Made by a program: the position numbers and the translations under genes
Shown here: positions 27,871 to 36,460 of the stretch, piece by piece
Layout of the letters: every line of letters starts with the position of its first letter
Position numbering within the stretch: the first letter of the stretch is position 1
Notes under the pieces: model-generated
Seen by the model: the letters and a program-made list of their open reading frames with translations, nothing else
What the model was told of the DNA's origin: nothing
Databases searched by the model: none
Assembly: GCA_041659605.1 (NCBI GenBank)
Contig: JBAZXW010000007.1
Span: 68,827-132,826 of the forward strand
Reading direction: 5' to 3'
Length of the DNA: 64,000 bases
Source: Solimonas sp041659605
GTDB lineage: Bacteria > Pseudomonadota > Gammaproteobacteria > Nevskiales > Nevskiaceae

Positions 27871-28385
27871 CCGGGCAGGCGGCCCTGCGCCGCAAGAATC
27901 AGGTCGATGGCCTCGCGCACCGCGCCGTGGCCGCCGCTACAGCGGCTGACCCAGTGCGCGGCGGCCAGCGCACGCGGATGCGCGTCGGCGACCGATAGTG
28001 CGAGGCCGACACGCCGCATCAGCGGCAGATCGGGCACGTCGTCGCCCATGTGTGCGCACTGCGCGTCGTCGAGATCCAGTTCAGCGCGCATGCGCAGGTA
28101 GGCCGGCTCCTTGTCCTCGGTGTCGAGCGCGATGTGGCGGATGCCGAGCCACTCGAGGCGCTTGCGCATCGACTCCGACGGCCGCCCGCTGATCACGGCG
28201 ACGTGCAGGCCCTGCTTGAGCGCGAGCTTGATGCCGTAGCCGTCGCGCACGTAGTTGGTTTTGGTTTCTTCGCCGTTGGGGCCGATGTACAGCTTGCCGT
28301 CGGTGAGCACGCCGTCGATGTCGAGGAACAGGCAGCGGATTTCGCGCGCGCGCATGTGGACTTCCGCTTCCGTGAGCAGGGTCAT
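27867..28385 (-). CDS. kdsC: 3-deoxy-D-manno-octulosonate 8-phosphate phosphatase KdsC, 172 aa
   Basis: HAD-superfamily phosphatase releasing Kdo from Kdo 8-phosphate for the LPS inner core. The nucleophile/acid pair is DIDGVLTDG (Asp22, Asp24), the Thr/Ser motif II is in VAVISGRPSE, and motif III/IV is GDDVPDLPLMRRVGL. Length and C1-cap-less architecture match KdsC. The kdsD stop and this ATG share a base (TGATG); a GTG one codon earlier is also possible. Located between kdsD and lptC as in many gammaproteobacteria. Confidence 0.96.
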   Translation of the reverse strand: MTLLTEAEVHMRAREIRCLFLDIDGVLTDGKLYIGPNGEETKTNYVRDGYGIKLALKQGLHVAVISGRPSESMRKRLEWLGIRHIALDTEDKEPAYLRMRAELDLDDAQCAHMGDDVPDLPLMRRVGLALSVADAHPRALAAAHWVSRCSGGHGAVREAIDLILAAQGRLPG

Positions 28386-29356
28386 CACACGACTCCGGCG
28401 CGCAGCAGGTCGTGCATGTGCACGACACCGACCAGGCGGTTGTCGGCGTCCTTGACCAGCAGCGCGGTGATCTTGTGCTTTTCCATCAGCGTGACGGCTT
28501 CGGCGGCGAGCTGGTCGGCGCGCGCCGACTTGCCGCCCTTGGTCATCACCTCGGCGATCGTCGCGCTGCGCACGTCGGTGCCTTGATCGAGGACGCGGCG
28601 CAGATCGCCGTCCGTGAACACCCCGATCACCTCGCGCTGCGGCGTCACCACCGCGGTCATGCCCAGTCCCTTGCGCGTCATCTCCAGCAATGCCGCCGAC
28701 AGCGTGGCATCGGCCGGCACCGTCGGCAGGCGCTCGCCAGTGTGCATGACGTCCCTGATCTTGAGCAGCAGGCGTCGGCCGAGCGAGCCGCCGGGATGCG
28801 ACATCGCGAAGTCCTCGGGTGTGAAGCCGCGGGCTTCGAGCAGCGCGACCGCCAGCGCGTCACCCATCGCCAGCGTCGCCGTCGTGCTTGCGGTCGGCGC
28901 GAGGTTCAGCGGGCAGGCTTCGAGCGCCACGGACACGTCGATGTGCACGTCGGCAGTTTGCGCCAGCGTCGAACGCGGCTTGCCGGTCATCGCGATCAGC
29001 GGCGCCTGCATGCGCTTGAACAAGGGCAGCAGGGTGACGATCTCGGCGGTTTCGCCGGAGTAGGAGAGCGCGAGCACGACGTCCTGGCGCGTGATCATGC
29101 CGAGGTCGCCGTGGCTGGCTTCGCCGGGGTGCACGAAGAACGCCGGCGTGCCGGTCGAGGCCAGCGTCGCCGCGAGCTTGCCGCCGATATGTCCGGACTT
29201 GCCCATGCCGGTGACGACGATGCGTCCGGTGCAGGCGAGCATGATTTCGCAGGCGCACGCGAAATCCTCGTCGACCCGGGCGATCAGTGCGGTGACGGCG
29301 TCGCGCTCGATTTCGAGCGCGCGGCGTCCGAGGGCCTTCAGCTTGTCGGCGTCCAT
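28385..29356 (-). CDS. kdsD: arabinose 5-phosphate isomerase KdsD (KpsF family), 323 aa
   Basis: Converts ribulose 5-phosphate to arabinose 5-phosphate, the first committed sugar of Kdo synthesis. N-terminal SIS sugar-isomerase domain (about 1-200) contains GMGKSGHIGGKLAATLASTG and LSYSGETAEI. Two CBS domains (about 205-323) follow and may sense nucleotides. Start ATG 29356, because upstream in-frame codons lie antisense to or inside yrbG. Its ATG is two bases from the yrbG stop, so the two genes are tightly linked. Confidence 0.95.
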   Translation of the reverse strand: MDADKLKALGRRALEIERDAVTALIARVDEDFACACEIMLACTGRIVVTGMGKSGHIGGKLAATLASTGTPAFFVHPGEASHGDLGMITRQDVVLALSYSGETAEIVTLLPLFKRMQAPLIAMTGKPRSTLAQTADVHIDVSVALEACPLNLAPTASTTATLAMGDALAVALLEARGFTPEDFAMSHPGGSLGRRLLLKIRDVMHTGERLPTVPADATLSAALLEMTRKGLGMTAVVTPQREVIGVFTDGDLRRVLDQGTDVRSATIAEVMTKGGKSARADQLAAEAVTLMEKHKITALLVKDADNRLVGVVHMHDLLRAGVV

Positions 29357-29358
29357 GG

Positions 29359-30333
29359 TCAGGCGGTTGTTGCGGATTGCACGAGTATAAGCGTGTAGGC
29401 GACGTAGACCGTCAGCAGCAGCACGCCGTCGATGCGCTCGACCTTGAGCGGGTGCCCGCGCAGGCCCGAGGCGGAGGCGTACAGCATCAGCGCGACGCCG
29501 ATCATCACCGGGATGTCGCGCCACAACAGCATCGCATCGGGCAGCGCTCCCGGCGCAATGAATGCCGGTGCGATCAGGATGCAGAGGATGTTGAAGATGT
29601 TCGAGCCGAGGATGTTGCCGATGGCGATGTCGTGCTCGCCCTTGAGTGTGCCGGTGATGCTGGCCGCCATTTCCGGCAGGCTGGTGCCGACGGCGACGAC
29701 GGTCAGGCCGATGATCAGGTCGGAGACGCCGGCGGCCTTGGCGAGGTCGACTGCGCCCCAGACCAGCAGTTGGGAGGCGGCGATCAGCACGGCCAGGCCG
29801 ATCGCGATCCATGTCAGGGCCGCACCCATCGGCAGCGGCGGAGGTACTTCCGCCGCGGCTTCGCGGGTCAGCGGGTCGCTGCCGTCGCGTTTGGCGGTGC
29901 GGATGCTCCAGATCAGGAAGGCCACAAACCCGGACGCGAGCACAACCCCGTCAATGCGGTCGAGCGAGCCGTCGAGCAGCAGCAGGAGCAGGAGCAGGCT
30001 GGCGGCCAGCACCATCGGCAGCTCGCGGCGCAGGATGCCGGACTGCACGTCGAGCACCCTGATGACGGAACAGAGGCCGAGAATCAGCGCGATGTTGCAG
30101 ATGTTCGAGCCGACGACATTGCCGATGGCGATGCCACTGCTGCCCTGGATTGCGGCGAGGGTCGACACAGCCAGCTCGGGTGCCGAAGTGCCGAAACCGA
30201 CGATGACCATGCCGACGACTAGCGGCGAGATGCCGGCAGCGCGCGCGAGTCCGGCGGACCCGAGGACGAACCGGTCCGAGGACCAGACCAGCAGGATCAG
30301 GCCGGCGGCGACGGCGGCGACGGACAGCAGCAT
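29359..30333 (-). CDS. yrbG: calcium/sodium antiporter, YrbG family, 324 aa
   Basis: Inner-membrane cation antiporter of the CaCA superfamily. It shows about ten hydrophobic helices arranged as two inverted halves, each with the alpha-repeat signature: GFGTSAPELAVS with GNVVGSNICNI in the first half and AVGTSLPEMAAS with GNILGSNIFNI in the second. Transport of Ca against Na or H is inferred from the family. It heads the LPS-supply operon as in E. coli. Start set at ATG 30333; a TTG about seven codons upstream is possible, and neither has a good Shine-Dalgarno sequence. Divergent from the ABC transporter at 30462. Confidence 0.9.
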   Translation of the reverse strand: MLLSVAAVAAGLILLVWSSDRFVLGSAGLARAAGISPLVVGMVIVGFGTSAPELAVSTLAAIQGSSGIAIGNVVGSNICNIALILGLCSVIRVLDVQSGILRRELPMVLAASLLLLLLLLDGSLDRIDGVVLASGFVAFLIWSIRTAKRDGSDPLTREAAAEVPPPLPMGAALTWIAIGLAVLIAASQLLVWGAVDLAKAAGVSDLIIGLTVVAVGTSLPEMAASITGTLKGEHDIAIGNILGSNIFNILCILIAPAFIAPGALPDAMLLWRDIPVMIGVALMLYASASGLRGHPLKVERIDGVLLLTVYVAYTLILVQSATTA

Positions 30334-30446
30334 CGGAACGGACAGGAGGGTCAAAAAATGGGGTGGAATCTTAACGTGAACCTCGTCCGGCGACGCGGCC
30401 GCTCCGGCCACGCGTCCGCGATTCCGGTCCGTGGACGCAAAAGCCC

Positions 30447-30452
30447 TATAAT
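30447..30452 (+). promoter_or_regulatory. -10 box of the yadG promoter, likely leaderless transcript
   Basis: Perfect TATAAT only nine bases before the yadG ATG (30462). Transcription from it would begin around 30458-30460, leaving almost no leader; there is no Shine-Dalgarno sequence. No good -35 was found at 16-18 bases. Confidence 0.5.
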
Positions 30453-30461
30453 CCGCGCCCT

Positions 30462-31394
30462 ATGCAAACGGCCATCGCCATCGCCGGTGTCCGCAAAACC
30501 TACGGCAAGGTCACCGCGCTCAACGGCATCGATTTTACGATCCAGCAGGGCGAGTTTTTCGGCCTGCTGGGGCCCAACGGCGCCGGCAAATCCACCCTGA
30601 TCAACATCATTGCCGGTCTGCTGCGCATGGACGCCGGCAGCGTGACGGTGATGGGTTACGACACCGTGCGCCAGTTCCGTGAGGCGCGCCGCCGCCTCGG
30701 CGTCGTGCCGCAGGAACTGGTGTTCGATCCCTTCTTCAAGGTCCGCGACATGTTGCGGATCCAGGCCGGCTATTACGGCGTTGGCCGGCAGTCGTGGCCG
30801 TGGATCGACGAGATGCTCGAACGCCTGGAGCTGTCGGCCAAGGCCGAGGCGTCGATGCGCACGCTGTCCGGCGGCATGAAGCGGCGCGTGCTGATCGCGC
30901 AGGCGCTGGTGCACCGGCCGCCGGTGGTGATTCTCGACGAGCCGACCGCCGGCGTCGACGTCGAGCTGCGGCGCACGCTGTGGAAGTTCATGGCCGAGCT
31001 GCACCGCCAGGGCACGACGGTGGTGCTGACGACGCACTACCTCGAAGAAGCGCAGGAATTGTGCGGACGCATCGCGATCCTCGACCACGGCGCTCTGCAG
31101 GTGATCGAGACGACGCAGCAGCTGCTGTCGCGGCACCCGTTCCGCTTCCTGCGCCTGAAGCTCGCCGAGGACGCGCAGCTGCCGGATTCGCTGCGGCCTC
31201 TGGTGGCCGGCGAGGTCAACGGTTCCGTCGAGCTGAAGCTGGAGATCGCCAAGCATCCGATCGGCAGCGTGTTCGCGGCGCTGCGCACCGCCGGCATCGC
31301 CATCGAGGACGTGCACACGCGCGAGCCGGATCTGGAAGACATCTTCATCGACCTGACCCGCGACCGCGCGCCGCCGCAGCGGGGCGCGGCATGA
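30462..31394 (+). CDS. yadG: ABC transporter ATP-binding protein (YadG type), 310 aa
   Basis: Cytoplasmic ATPase of an ABC-2-type exporter. Walker A GPNGAGKST is at about 38-46, the signature is TLSGGMKRRVLIAQ, Walker B is VVILDEPTAGVDVELR, and the switch His lies in LTTHYLEEA. The C-terminal extension of about 90 residues is usual for YadG/CcmA-like drug or polysaccharide exporters. Its stop overlaps the permease start (ATGA). A perfect -10 box lies just upstream, pointing to a leaderless mRNA. Substrate unknown; position among LPS and murein genes hints at an envelope substrate, but that is inference. Confidence 0.92.
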   Translation: MQTAIAIAGVRKTYGKVTALNGIDFTIQQGEFFGLLGPNGAGKSTLINIIAGLLRMDAGSVTVMGYDTVRQFREARRRLGVVPQELVFDPFFKVRDMLRIQAGYYGVGRQSWPWIDEMLERLELSAKAEASMRTLSGGMKRRVLIAQALVHRPPVVILDEPTAGVDVELRRTLWKFMAELHRQGTTVVLTTHYLEEAQELCGRIAILDHGALQVIETTQQLLSRHPFRFLRLKLAEDAQLPDSLRPLVAGEVNGSVELKLEIAKHPIGSVFAALRTAGIAIEDVHTREPDLEDIFIDLTRDRAPPQRGAA

Positions 31395-32170
31395 GCATGA
31401 GCATGAGCCCGGATCAGGTGGCTTTCACCACGTTACTGAAGAAGGAAGTGATGCGCTTCTGGTCGGTGCTGGGCCAGACCGTGACCGCGCCGGTGATCAC
31501 GACGATGCTGTACCTGCTGGTGTTCGCGCAGGCGATGAAGGACCGCGCCTCAGCTTATGAAGGCATCAGCTACACCGAGTTCCTGGTGCCGGGGCTGGTG
31601 ATGATGGCGGTGATCCAGAACGCCTTCGCCAACACCTCGTCGAGCATCATCCAGTCCAAGGTCATGGGCAACATCGTGTTCCTGCAGATGGCGCCGATCG
31701 GGCCGTTGCAGTGGTTCGGCGCCTACGTGATCGCGGCGCTGGTGCGCGTCTCGCTGGTCGCGGTCGTCATGCTGGTGGCGACCTCGCCGTTCGTGACCCT
31801 GCGCATGGAGGCACCGCTGGCGATGCTCGCGGTGTTCCTGCTGTCAGGCGCCAGCCTCGCGGTGATCGGCCTGATCGCCGGCATCCTCGCGGAAAAGTTC
31901 GATCACCTCGCGGCGTTCACCAATTTCTTCGTGATGCCGCTGTCGTTCCTGTCCGGCGTGTTCTACTCGGTGCACGCGCTGCCGCCGCTGTGGTACCACG
32001 CCAGCCACCTCAACCCGTTCTTCTACATGATCGACGGCTTCCGCTACGGCTTCTTCGGCCATGCCGACGTCTCGATCGGGCAGAGCCTGGTCTGGTGCGC
32101 CGGATTCCTCGCCGTGTCGTCGGCCGTCTGTCTGTGGATGCTGATCACGGGCTACAAGCTGAAGAAGTGA
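31391..32170 (+). CDS. yadH: ABC-2 type permease (YadH type), 259 aa
   Basis: Six-helix inner-membrane permease partnered with YadG. The ABC-2 domain covers almost the whole protein, with characteristic FLVPGLVMMAVIQNAFAN, FVMPLSFLSGVFYSV and SHLNPFFYMIDGFRYGFFG. The N-terminus has a repeated Met-Ser run (ATGAGC three times), so the exact start is ambiguous among three adjacent ATGs; the first, which overlaps the yadG stop, is used here. The substrate is not known. It is followed by ibaG after two bases, so the transporter, ibaG and murA may share one transcript. Confidence 0.92.
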   Translation: MSMSMSPDQVAFTTLLKKEVMRFWSVLGQTVTAPVITTMLYLLVFAQAMKDRASAYEGISYTEFLVPGLVMMAVIQNAFANTSSSIIQSKVMGNIVFLQMAPIGPLQWFGAYVIAALVRVSLVAVVMLVATSPFVTLRMEAPLAMLAVFLLSGASLAVIGLIAGILAEKFDHLAAFTNFFVMPLSFLSGVFYSVHALPPLWYHASHLNPFFYMIDGFRYGFFGHADVSIGQSLVWCAGFLAVSSAVCLWMLITGYKLKK

Positions 32171-32172
32171 AG

Positions 32173-32391
32173 ATGACCAAAGAAGACATCAAATCCCTGA
32201 TCGAGGCCGGACTGCCTGGCGCGGTCGTGACCGTCGTCGGCGACGACGGCCAGCATTTCGAGGCCGAGGTGACCTGCGCCGACTTCGCCGGCAAGCCCAT
32301 GCTGGCGCAGCACCGCATGGTTTACGCGACGCTGGGCGAGCGCATGGGCCGCGAAATCCACGCGCTGCGGCTGAAGACCAGGACGGCCTGA
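32173..32391 (+). CDS. ibaG: BolA-family protein IbaG, 72 aa
   Basis: Small BolA-like protein that works with monothiol glutaredoxins in iron-sulfur handling and acid stress. It has the BolA fold length and the conserved segment MLAQHRMVYATLG containing the ligand His, as well as EVTCADFAGK where other BolA proteins have the variable loop. ATG is two bases after the yadH stop; its stop overlaps the murA ATG (TGATG). The ibaG-murA pair is widespread in gammaproteobacteria. Confidence 0.92.
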   Translation: MTKEDIKSLIEAGLPGAVVTVVGDDGQHFEAEVTCADFAGKPMLAQHRMVYATLGERMGREIHALRLKTRTA

Positions 32392-33644
32392 TGGACAAGC
32401 TCTTGATCCAGGGCGGCGCCCGGCTTGCCGGTGAGGTGCGGGCCTCCGGCGCGAAGAACGCCGCGCTTCCGATCCTGTGCGCGGCCATCCTCTCCGACGA
32501 CGTGTTGTCCCTGTCGAACGTGCCGCAGCTGCAGGATGTGAAGACCACACTCAAGCTCCTGGCACAGATGGGCGTCGAGGTGCATCAGGATGGCGCCAAG
32601 GTGCAGGTCAACGCAGGGCCGATCCGCACGCACGTCGCGCCCTACGAGCTGGTGCGGACGATGCGCGCGTCGATCCTCGTGCTCGGGCCGCTGCTCGCGC
32701 GCCGCGGCGAGGCGCACGTTTCGCTGCCCGGTGGCTGCGCGATCGGCGCGCGGCCGGTGAACCTGCACCTGATGGGTCTGCAGGCGATGGGCGCAGAGAT
32801 CACCGTCGAGGGCGGCTTCGTCCACGCCAAGGCCCAACGCCTGCGCGGCGCACGCATCGTCTTCGACACCGTCACCGTGACCGGGACCGAGAACCTGATG
32901 ATGGCGGCCGTGCTCGCCGACGGCACGACCGTGCTGGAGAACGCCGCGCGCGAACCGGAGGTGGTCGACCTGGCGCGCTGCCTGACGGCGATGGGCGCGA
33001 AGATCCGCGGCGCCGGCACGACGACGATCGTCGTCGAGGGCGTCGACAAGCTGCGCGCAGCCGAGCACACGGTGCTCCCGGACCGTATCGAGACCGGCAC
33101 CTTTCTCGTCGCCGCCGCGATGACGCGCGGCCAGGTGCGCGTCACCCACACCGATCCGAACCTGCTCGACGCGGTGCTGGTCAAGCTGCAACAGGCCGGC
33201 GCGCAGATCCGCACCGGCGAGGACTTCATCGAGCTGGACATGCTCGGCCAGCAGCCGAAGTCGGTGAACGTGCACACGATGCCGCACCCGGGTTTCCCGA
33301 CCGACATGCAGGCGCAGCTGATGGCGCTGGACTGCGTCGCGCAGGGTACCGGCGTGATCACCGAGACGATCTTCGAGAACCGCTTCCAGCATGCGCTGGA
33401 GTTGCAACGCATGGGCGCCGACATCAAGCTCGAAGGCCACACTGCGATCATCACCGGTCGTGAACGCCTGACCGGTGCGCCGGTGATGGCGACCGACCTG
33501 CGCGCGTCCGCGGCCCTGGTCGCGGCGGCGCTCACTGCGGAGGGCGAGACCTTGATCGACCGCATCTACCACCTGGATCGCGGCTACGAGCGCATCGAGG
33601 CCAAGTTCGGCCAGCTCGGCGCGAACATCAGAAGGGTTTCCTGA
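32391..33644 (+). CDS. murA: UDP-N-acetylglucosamine 1-carboxyvinyltransferase MurA, 417 aa
   Basis: First committed step of peptidoglycan synthesis, transferring enolpyruvate from PEP to UDP-GlcNAc in the cytoplasm. The PEP-reactive and fosfomycin-target Cys is present in LPGGCAIGARP (Cys116), and Lys22-Asn23 are in place. The inverted beta-alpha repeat architecture and 417-aa length are standard. The ATG shares a base with the ibaG stop. It supplies the mur genes of the dcw cluster about 8 kb downstream. The product should be fosfomycin-sensitive as Cys is not replaced by Asp. Confidence 0.98.
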   Translation: MDKLLIQGGARLAGEVRASGAKNAALPILCAAILSDDVLSLSNVPQLQDVKTTLKLLAQMGVEVHQDGAKVQVNAGPIRTHVAPYELVRTMRASILVLGPLLARRGEAHVSLPGGCAIGARPVNLHLMGLQAMGAEITVEGGFVHAKAQRLRGARIVFDTVTVTGTENLMMAAVLADGTTVLENAAREPEVVDLARCLTAMGAKIRGAGTTTIVVEGVDKLRAAEHTVLPDRIETGTFLVAAAMTRGQVRVTHTDPNLLDAVLVKLQQAGAQIRTGEDFIELDMLGQQPKSVNVHTMPHPGFPTDMQAQLMALDCVAQGTGVITETIFENRFQHALELQRMGADIKLEGHTAIITGRERLTGAPVMATDLRASAALVAAALTAEGETLIDRIYHLDRGYERIEAKFGQLGANIRRVS

Positions 33645-33645
33645 C

Positions 33646-34392
33646 ATGGCCACGCAACCGGGGCACCTCGCGGTCCTGATCGACGCCGACAACACGCAGC
33701 CGGCGATCGCCGAGGCGCTGCTGGCCGAAATCGCCAAGTACGGCGTCGCCAGCGTCAAGCGCATCTACGGCGACTGGACCCTGCCCAATCTCAAGGGCTG
33801 GAAAGACCAGCTCGCGGAGCACGCGATCCAGCCGGTGCAGCAGTTCCGCTACACGACCGGCAAGAACGCGACCGACAGCCGCATGATCATCGATGCGATG
33901 GACCTGCTGTACACCAATCGCTTCGACGGATTCTGTCTGGTGTCCAGCGACAGCGATTTCACGGGTCTCGCGTCGCGCTTGCGAGAATCCGGCATGACCG
34001 TCTATGGCTTTGGCGAACGCAAGACGCCGGGTTCGCTGGTGTCGGCCTGCGACAAGTTTGTTTACCTCGACGTGCTGCGCGAGCCCGCAGGTGACGAGAC
34101 CGAGTCAAAGCCGCGGCCGAAGGCTGCGGCGACACTCAAGCAGGACGCCAAGCTTGTGCGCCTGTTGCGCGAGGCGGTCGAATCAGCCAGCGACGACGAG
34201 GGTTGGGCGGGTCTGGGCGCGGTCGGCAGCCTGATCAGCAAGCAGGCGCCCGATTTCGACGCGCGCAACTACGGCTTCCGCAAGCTCAGCGATCTGATCA
34301 CGGCCGCCGGGCTGTTTGAGGTCGACGAGCGCAAGTCCGCCGACGGCCGCCAGAAGACCATGTTCCTGCGCGACAAGCGCACGAAGACCTGA
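33646..34392 (+). CDS. NYN-domain putative ribonuclease with C-terminal LOTUS/OST-HTH domain, 248 aa
   Basis: LabA/DUF88-type protein. Residues 1-150 form an NYN (PIN-like) nuclease domain with the acidic residues expected at the active site: LIDADNTQ (Asp13, Asp15), DSRMIIDAMDLL and LVSSDSDFTGLA. A charged, Lys/Pro-rich linker is followed by a winged-helix OST-HTH/LOTUS domain (about 165-245, with FDARNYGFRKLSDLI), a module thought to bind RNA. Predicted role is RNA cleavage or decay, but targets are unknown. It starts one base after murA ends, so it is probably co-transcribed with a cell-wall gene, an association I cannot explain. All catalytic acids appear intact. Confidence 0.88.
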   Translation: MATQPGHLAVLIDADNTQPAIAEALLAEIAKYGVASVKRIYGDWTLPNLKGWKDQLAEHAIQPVQQFRYTTGKNATDSRMIIDAMDLLYTNRFDGFCLVSSDSDFTGLASRLRESGMTVYGFGERKTPGSLVSACDKFVYLDVLREPAGDETESKPRPKAAATLKQDAKLVRLLREAVESASDDEGWAGLGAVGSLISKQAPDFDARNYGFRKLSDLITAAGLFEVDERKSADGRQKTMFLRDKRTKT

Positions 34393-34472
34393 CGATGATC
34401 CCTGCGCGACAAGCGCCGCAAGGCGTGAACCGCATCGCTACAATCCGCCTCCCCCAGAAGTTCCCGGTCGTC

Positions 34473-35105
34473 ATGACTCAGCTCACCATTGCCCTGTCCA
34501 AAGGTCGCATCCTCGAGGAATGCCTGCCGCTGCTCGGCCGCTTGGGACTGGAGCCGGCCGGCGACATCGATCGCCTGCTGCGCGTGCCGTCGCGGGACAA
34601 GAACGTCTCGCTGCTGATCATCCGACCGGCCGATGTGCCGACCTATGTCGAGTACGGCGCGGCCGATCTGGGCATTGTTGGCAAGGACGTGTTGATGGAA
34701 CACGACGGCTCGGCGCTGTATGAGCCGCTGGACCTGGGCATCGCGCGCTGCAGGCTGTCGGTCGCGGCGAAGAAGGACGGCCCGCGTCCGGACGGCGTGC
34801 GCCGCCTGCGCGTCGCCACCAAGTACCCCGAAATCACGCGCCGGCACTTCGCCGAGAAGGGCGAGCAGGTCGAGATCATCAAGCTCTACGGTTCGATGGA
34901 GCTGGCGCCGCTGGTCGGCCTCGCCGATCTGATCGTCGATCTGGTCGCGACCGGCAGCACACTCAAGGCCAACGGCCTGGTCGAGATCGAGACGATCACG
35001 CAGGTGACCTCGCGCCTGGTCGTCAACAAGGCGGCGATGAAGATGAAGAACGCGGCAATCCAGAAACTGCTCGCGCAGTTCGCCGAGGTGATCGGTGGCC
35101 GTTGA
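34473..35105 (+). CDS. hisG: ATP phosphoribosyltransferase, short form (HisG-S), 210 aa
   Basis: First step of histidine synthesis, joining ATP and PRPP. The 210-aa length lacks the C-terminal regulatory domain of long HisG, so it belongs to the short class that works only with the HisRS-like partner HisZ, which is not in this window. Motifs include ALSKGRILEE at the N-terminus and the PRPP loop DLVATGSTLKANGL. ATG 34473 is chosen by homology; the frame is open upstream to 34395. TACAAT at 34439-34444 may be a -10 box. It overlaps hisD by 11 bases. Confidence 0.95.
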   Translation: MTQLTIALSKGRILEECLPLLGRLGLEPAGDIDRLLRVPSRDKNVSLLIIRPADVPTYVEYGAADLGIVGKDVLMEHDGSALYEPLDLGIARCRLSVAAKKDGPRPDGVRRLRVATKYPEITRRHFAEKGEQVEIIKLYGSMELAPLVGLADLIVDLVATGSTLKANGLVEIETITQVTSRLVVNKAAMKMKNAAIQKLLAQFAEVIGGR

Positions 35106-36393
35106 GACGCAGCGGCTGGATACGGCCTCAGCCGATTTCGACGCCCGCCTCGCCGCGCTGCTCGATCGCGCGCCGGAAGCCAGCGCCGAAGTCGTGCGCG
35201 CGGTCGATGCGATCGTCGTCGACGTGCGCGCGCGCGGTGACGCGGCGCTGGTCGAGCTGACCAACCGTTTCGATCGCCGCACCGTCTCCGCTGCGGTGGA
35301 GCTGGAAGTCCCGCGCGCGGTGCGTCAGCAGGCCTGGGACGCGCTCGACGGCACGCTGCGCGACGCGCTGGAGCAGGCAGCGACACGCATCCGCGCCTAC
35401 GCGGGGCACCAGAAGCTGAGCGGATTCGAGTTCACCGATGCGCTCGGCAATCGCCTGGGCCAGCAGGTCACGCCGCTCGATCGCGTCGGTATCTATGTGC
35501 CCGGCGGCAAGGCGGCCTATCCGTCGTCGGTGCTGATGAACGCGATCCCGGCGCGCGTCGCCGGCGTCGACGAGATCGTCATGGTCGTGCCGGCGCCGGG
35601 CGGCCAGCTCAATCCGGTCGTGCTCGCGGCCGCGCACCTCGCCGGCGTCGACCGCGTTTTCACCGTCGGCGGCGCGCAGGCTATCGCGGCGCTGGCTTAT
35701 GGCACGAGGACCATTCCGGCCGTCGACAAGATCGTCGGCCCGGGCAATGCCTATGTCGCGGCCGCGAAGCGCGCGGTGTTCGGCACCGTCGGCATCGATT
35801 CGATTGCCGGGCCGTCGGAGATCGTCGTCATCAGCGACGGCGCCAGCAATCCGCGCTGGATGGCAATGGACCTGTTCTCGCAGGCCGAGCACGGCGAGGA
35901 TTCCGAGGCGATCCTGATTTCGACCGATGCGGATTTTCTCGATCGCGTCGCGGCGGCCATGAACGAGCGCGTGCGCGACCTGCCGCGCGCGGCGATCATC
36001 GAGGCGTCGATGCGCGCGCGCGGCGCGCTGATCCGCGTGCGCGATCTCGACGAGGCCTGCGCGGTGGCCAATCGCATGGCGCCCGAGCATCTTGAACTCG
36101 CGGTCGACGAGCCGCGCGCACTGCTGCCGAAGATCCGCCACGCCGGCGCGATCTTCATCGGCCGGCATACGCCGGAGGCCTTCGGCGACTACTGCGCCGG
36201 CCCCAATCACGTGTTGCCGACCTCGCGCGCCGCGCGCTTCTCCAATCCGCTCGGCGTCTACGAGTTCCAGAAGCGCAGCAGCCTGATCGAGTGCACGCCC
36301 GACGGCGCGCGTCCGCTCGCGCGCATCGCCGGCTGCATTGCCGATGCGGAAGGGCTGCAAGCGCACGCGCAGTCGGCACGCGACCGCGCGTAG
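35095..36393 (+). CDS. hisD: histidinol dehydrogenase, 432 aa
   Basis: Zinc- and NAD-dependent enzyme that carries out the last two oxidations of histidine synthesis. The NAD region VPGGKAAYPSSVLMNA, the metal-binding segments GPSEIVVISD and SQAEHGEDS, and the catalytic Glu-His in NRMAPEHLEL are all intact. GTG start overlapping the hisG end. The TAG stop (36391-36393) is the head of a GTAG repeat element. hisC does not follow, so the remaining his genes are elsewhere; the next gene is convergent. Confidence 0.97.
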   Translation: MAVETQRLDTASADFDARLAALLDRAPEASAEVVRAVDAIVVDVRARGDAALVELTNRFDRRTVSAAVELEVPRAVRQQAWDALDGTLRDALEQAATRIRAYAGHQKLSGFEFTDALGNRLGQQVTPLDRVGIYVPGGKAAYPSSVLMNAIPARVAGVDEIVMVVPAPGGQLNPVVLAAAHLAGVDRVFTVGGAQAIAALAYGTRTIPAVDKIVGPGNAYVAAAKRAVFGTVGIDSIAGPSEIVVISDGASNPRWMAMDLFSQAEHGEDSEAILISTDADFLDRVAAAMNERVRDLPRAAIIEASMRARGALIRVRDLDEACAVANRMAPEHLELAVDEPRALLPKIRHAGAIFIGRHTPEAFGDYCAGPNHVLPTSRAARFSNPLGVYEFQKRSSLIECTPDGARPLARIAGCIADAEGLQAHAQSARDRA

Positions 36394-36460
36394 GTCGGAC
36401 TATCCTTTGCCGACATCCGCGCTCGGCGAGCGATTCGGCGGCAAGGGATTGGCGCCCTAC
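36390..36460. repeat. REPIN-like element supplying the stop codons of both flanking genes
   Basis: A 71-base homologue of the element at 6415-6484: GTAG head, degenerate stem GTCGG...CCGAC, spacer with CTCGGCGAGCG, then an inverted unit GGCGGCAA...TTGGCGCC and CTAC. The TAG at 36391-36393 ends hisD on the plus strand, and the TAG at 36459-36457 ends the BtuF-like gene on the minus strand. The whole gap between the two genes is this element. Confidence 0.8.
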
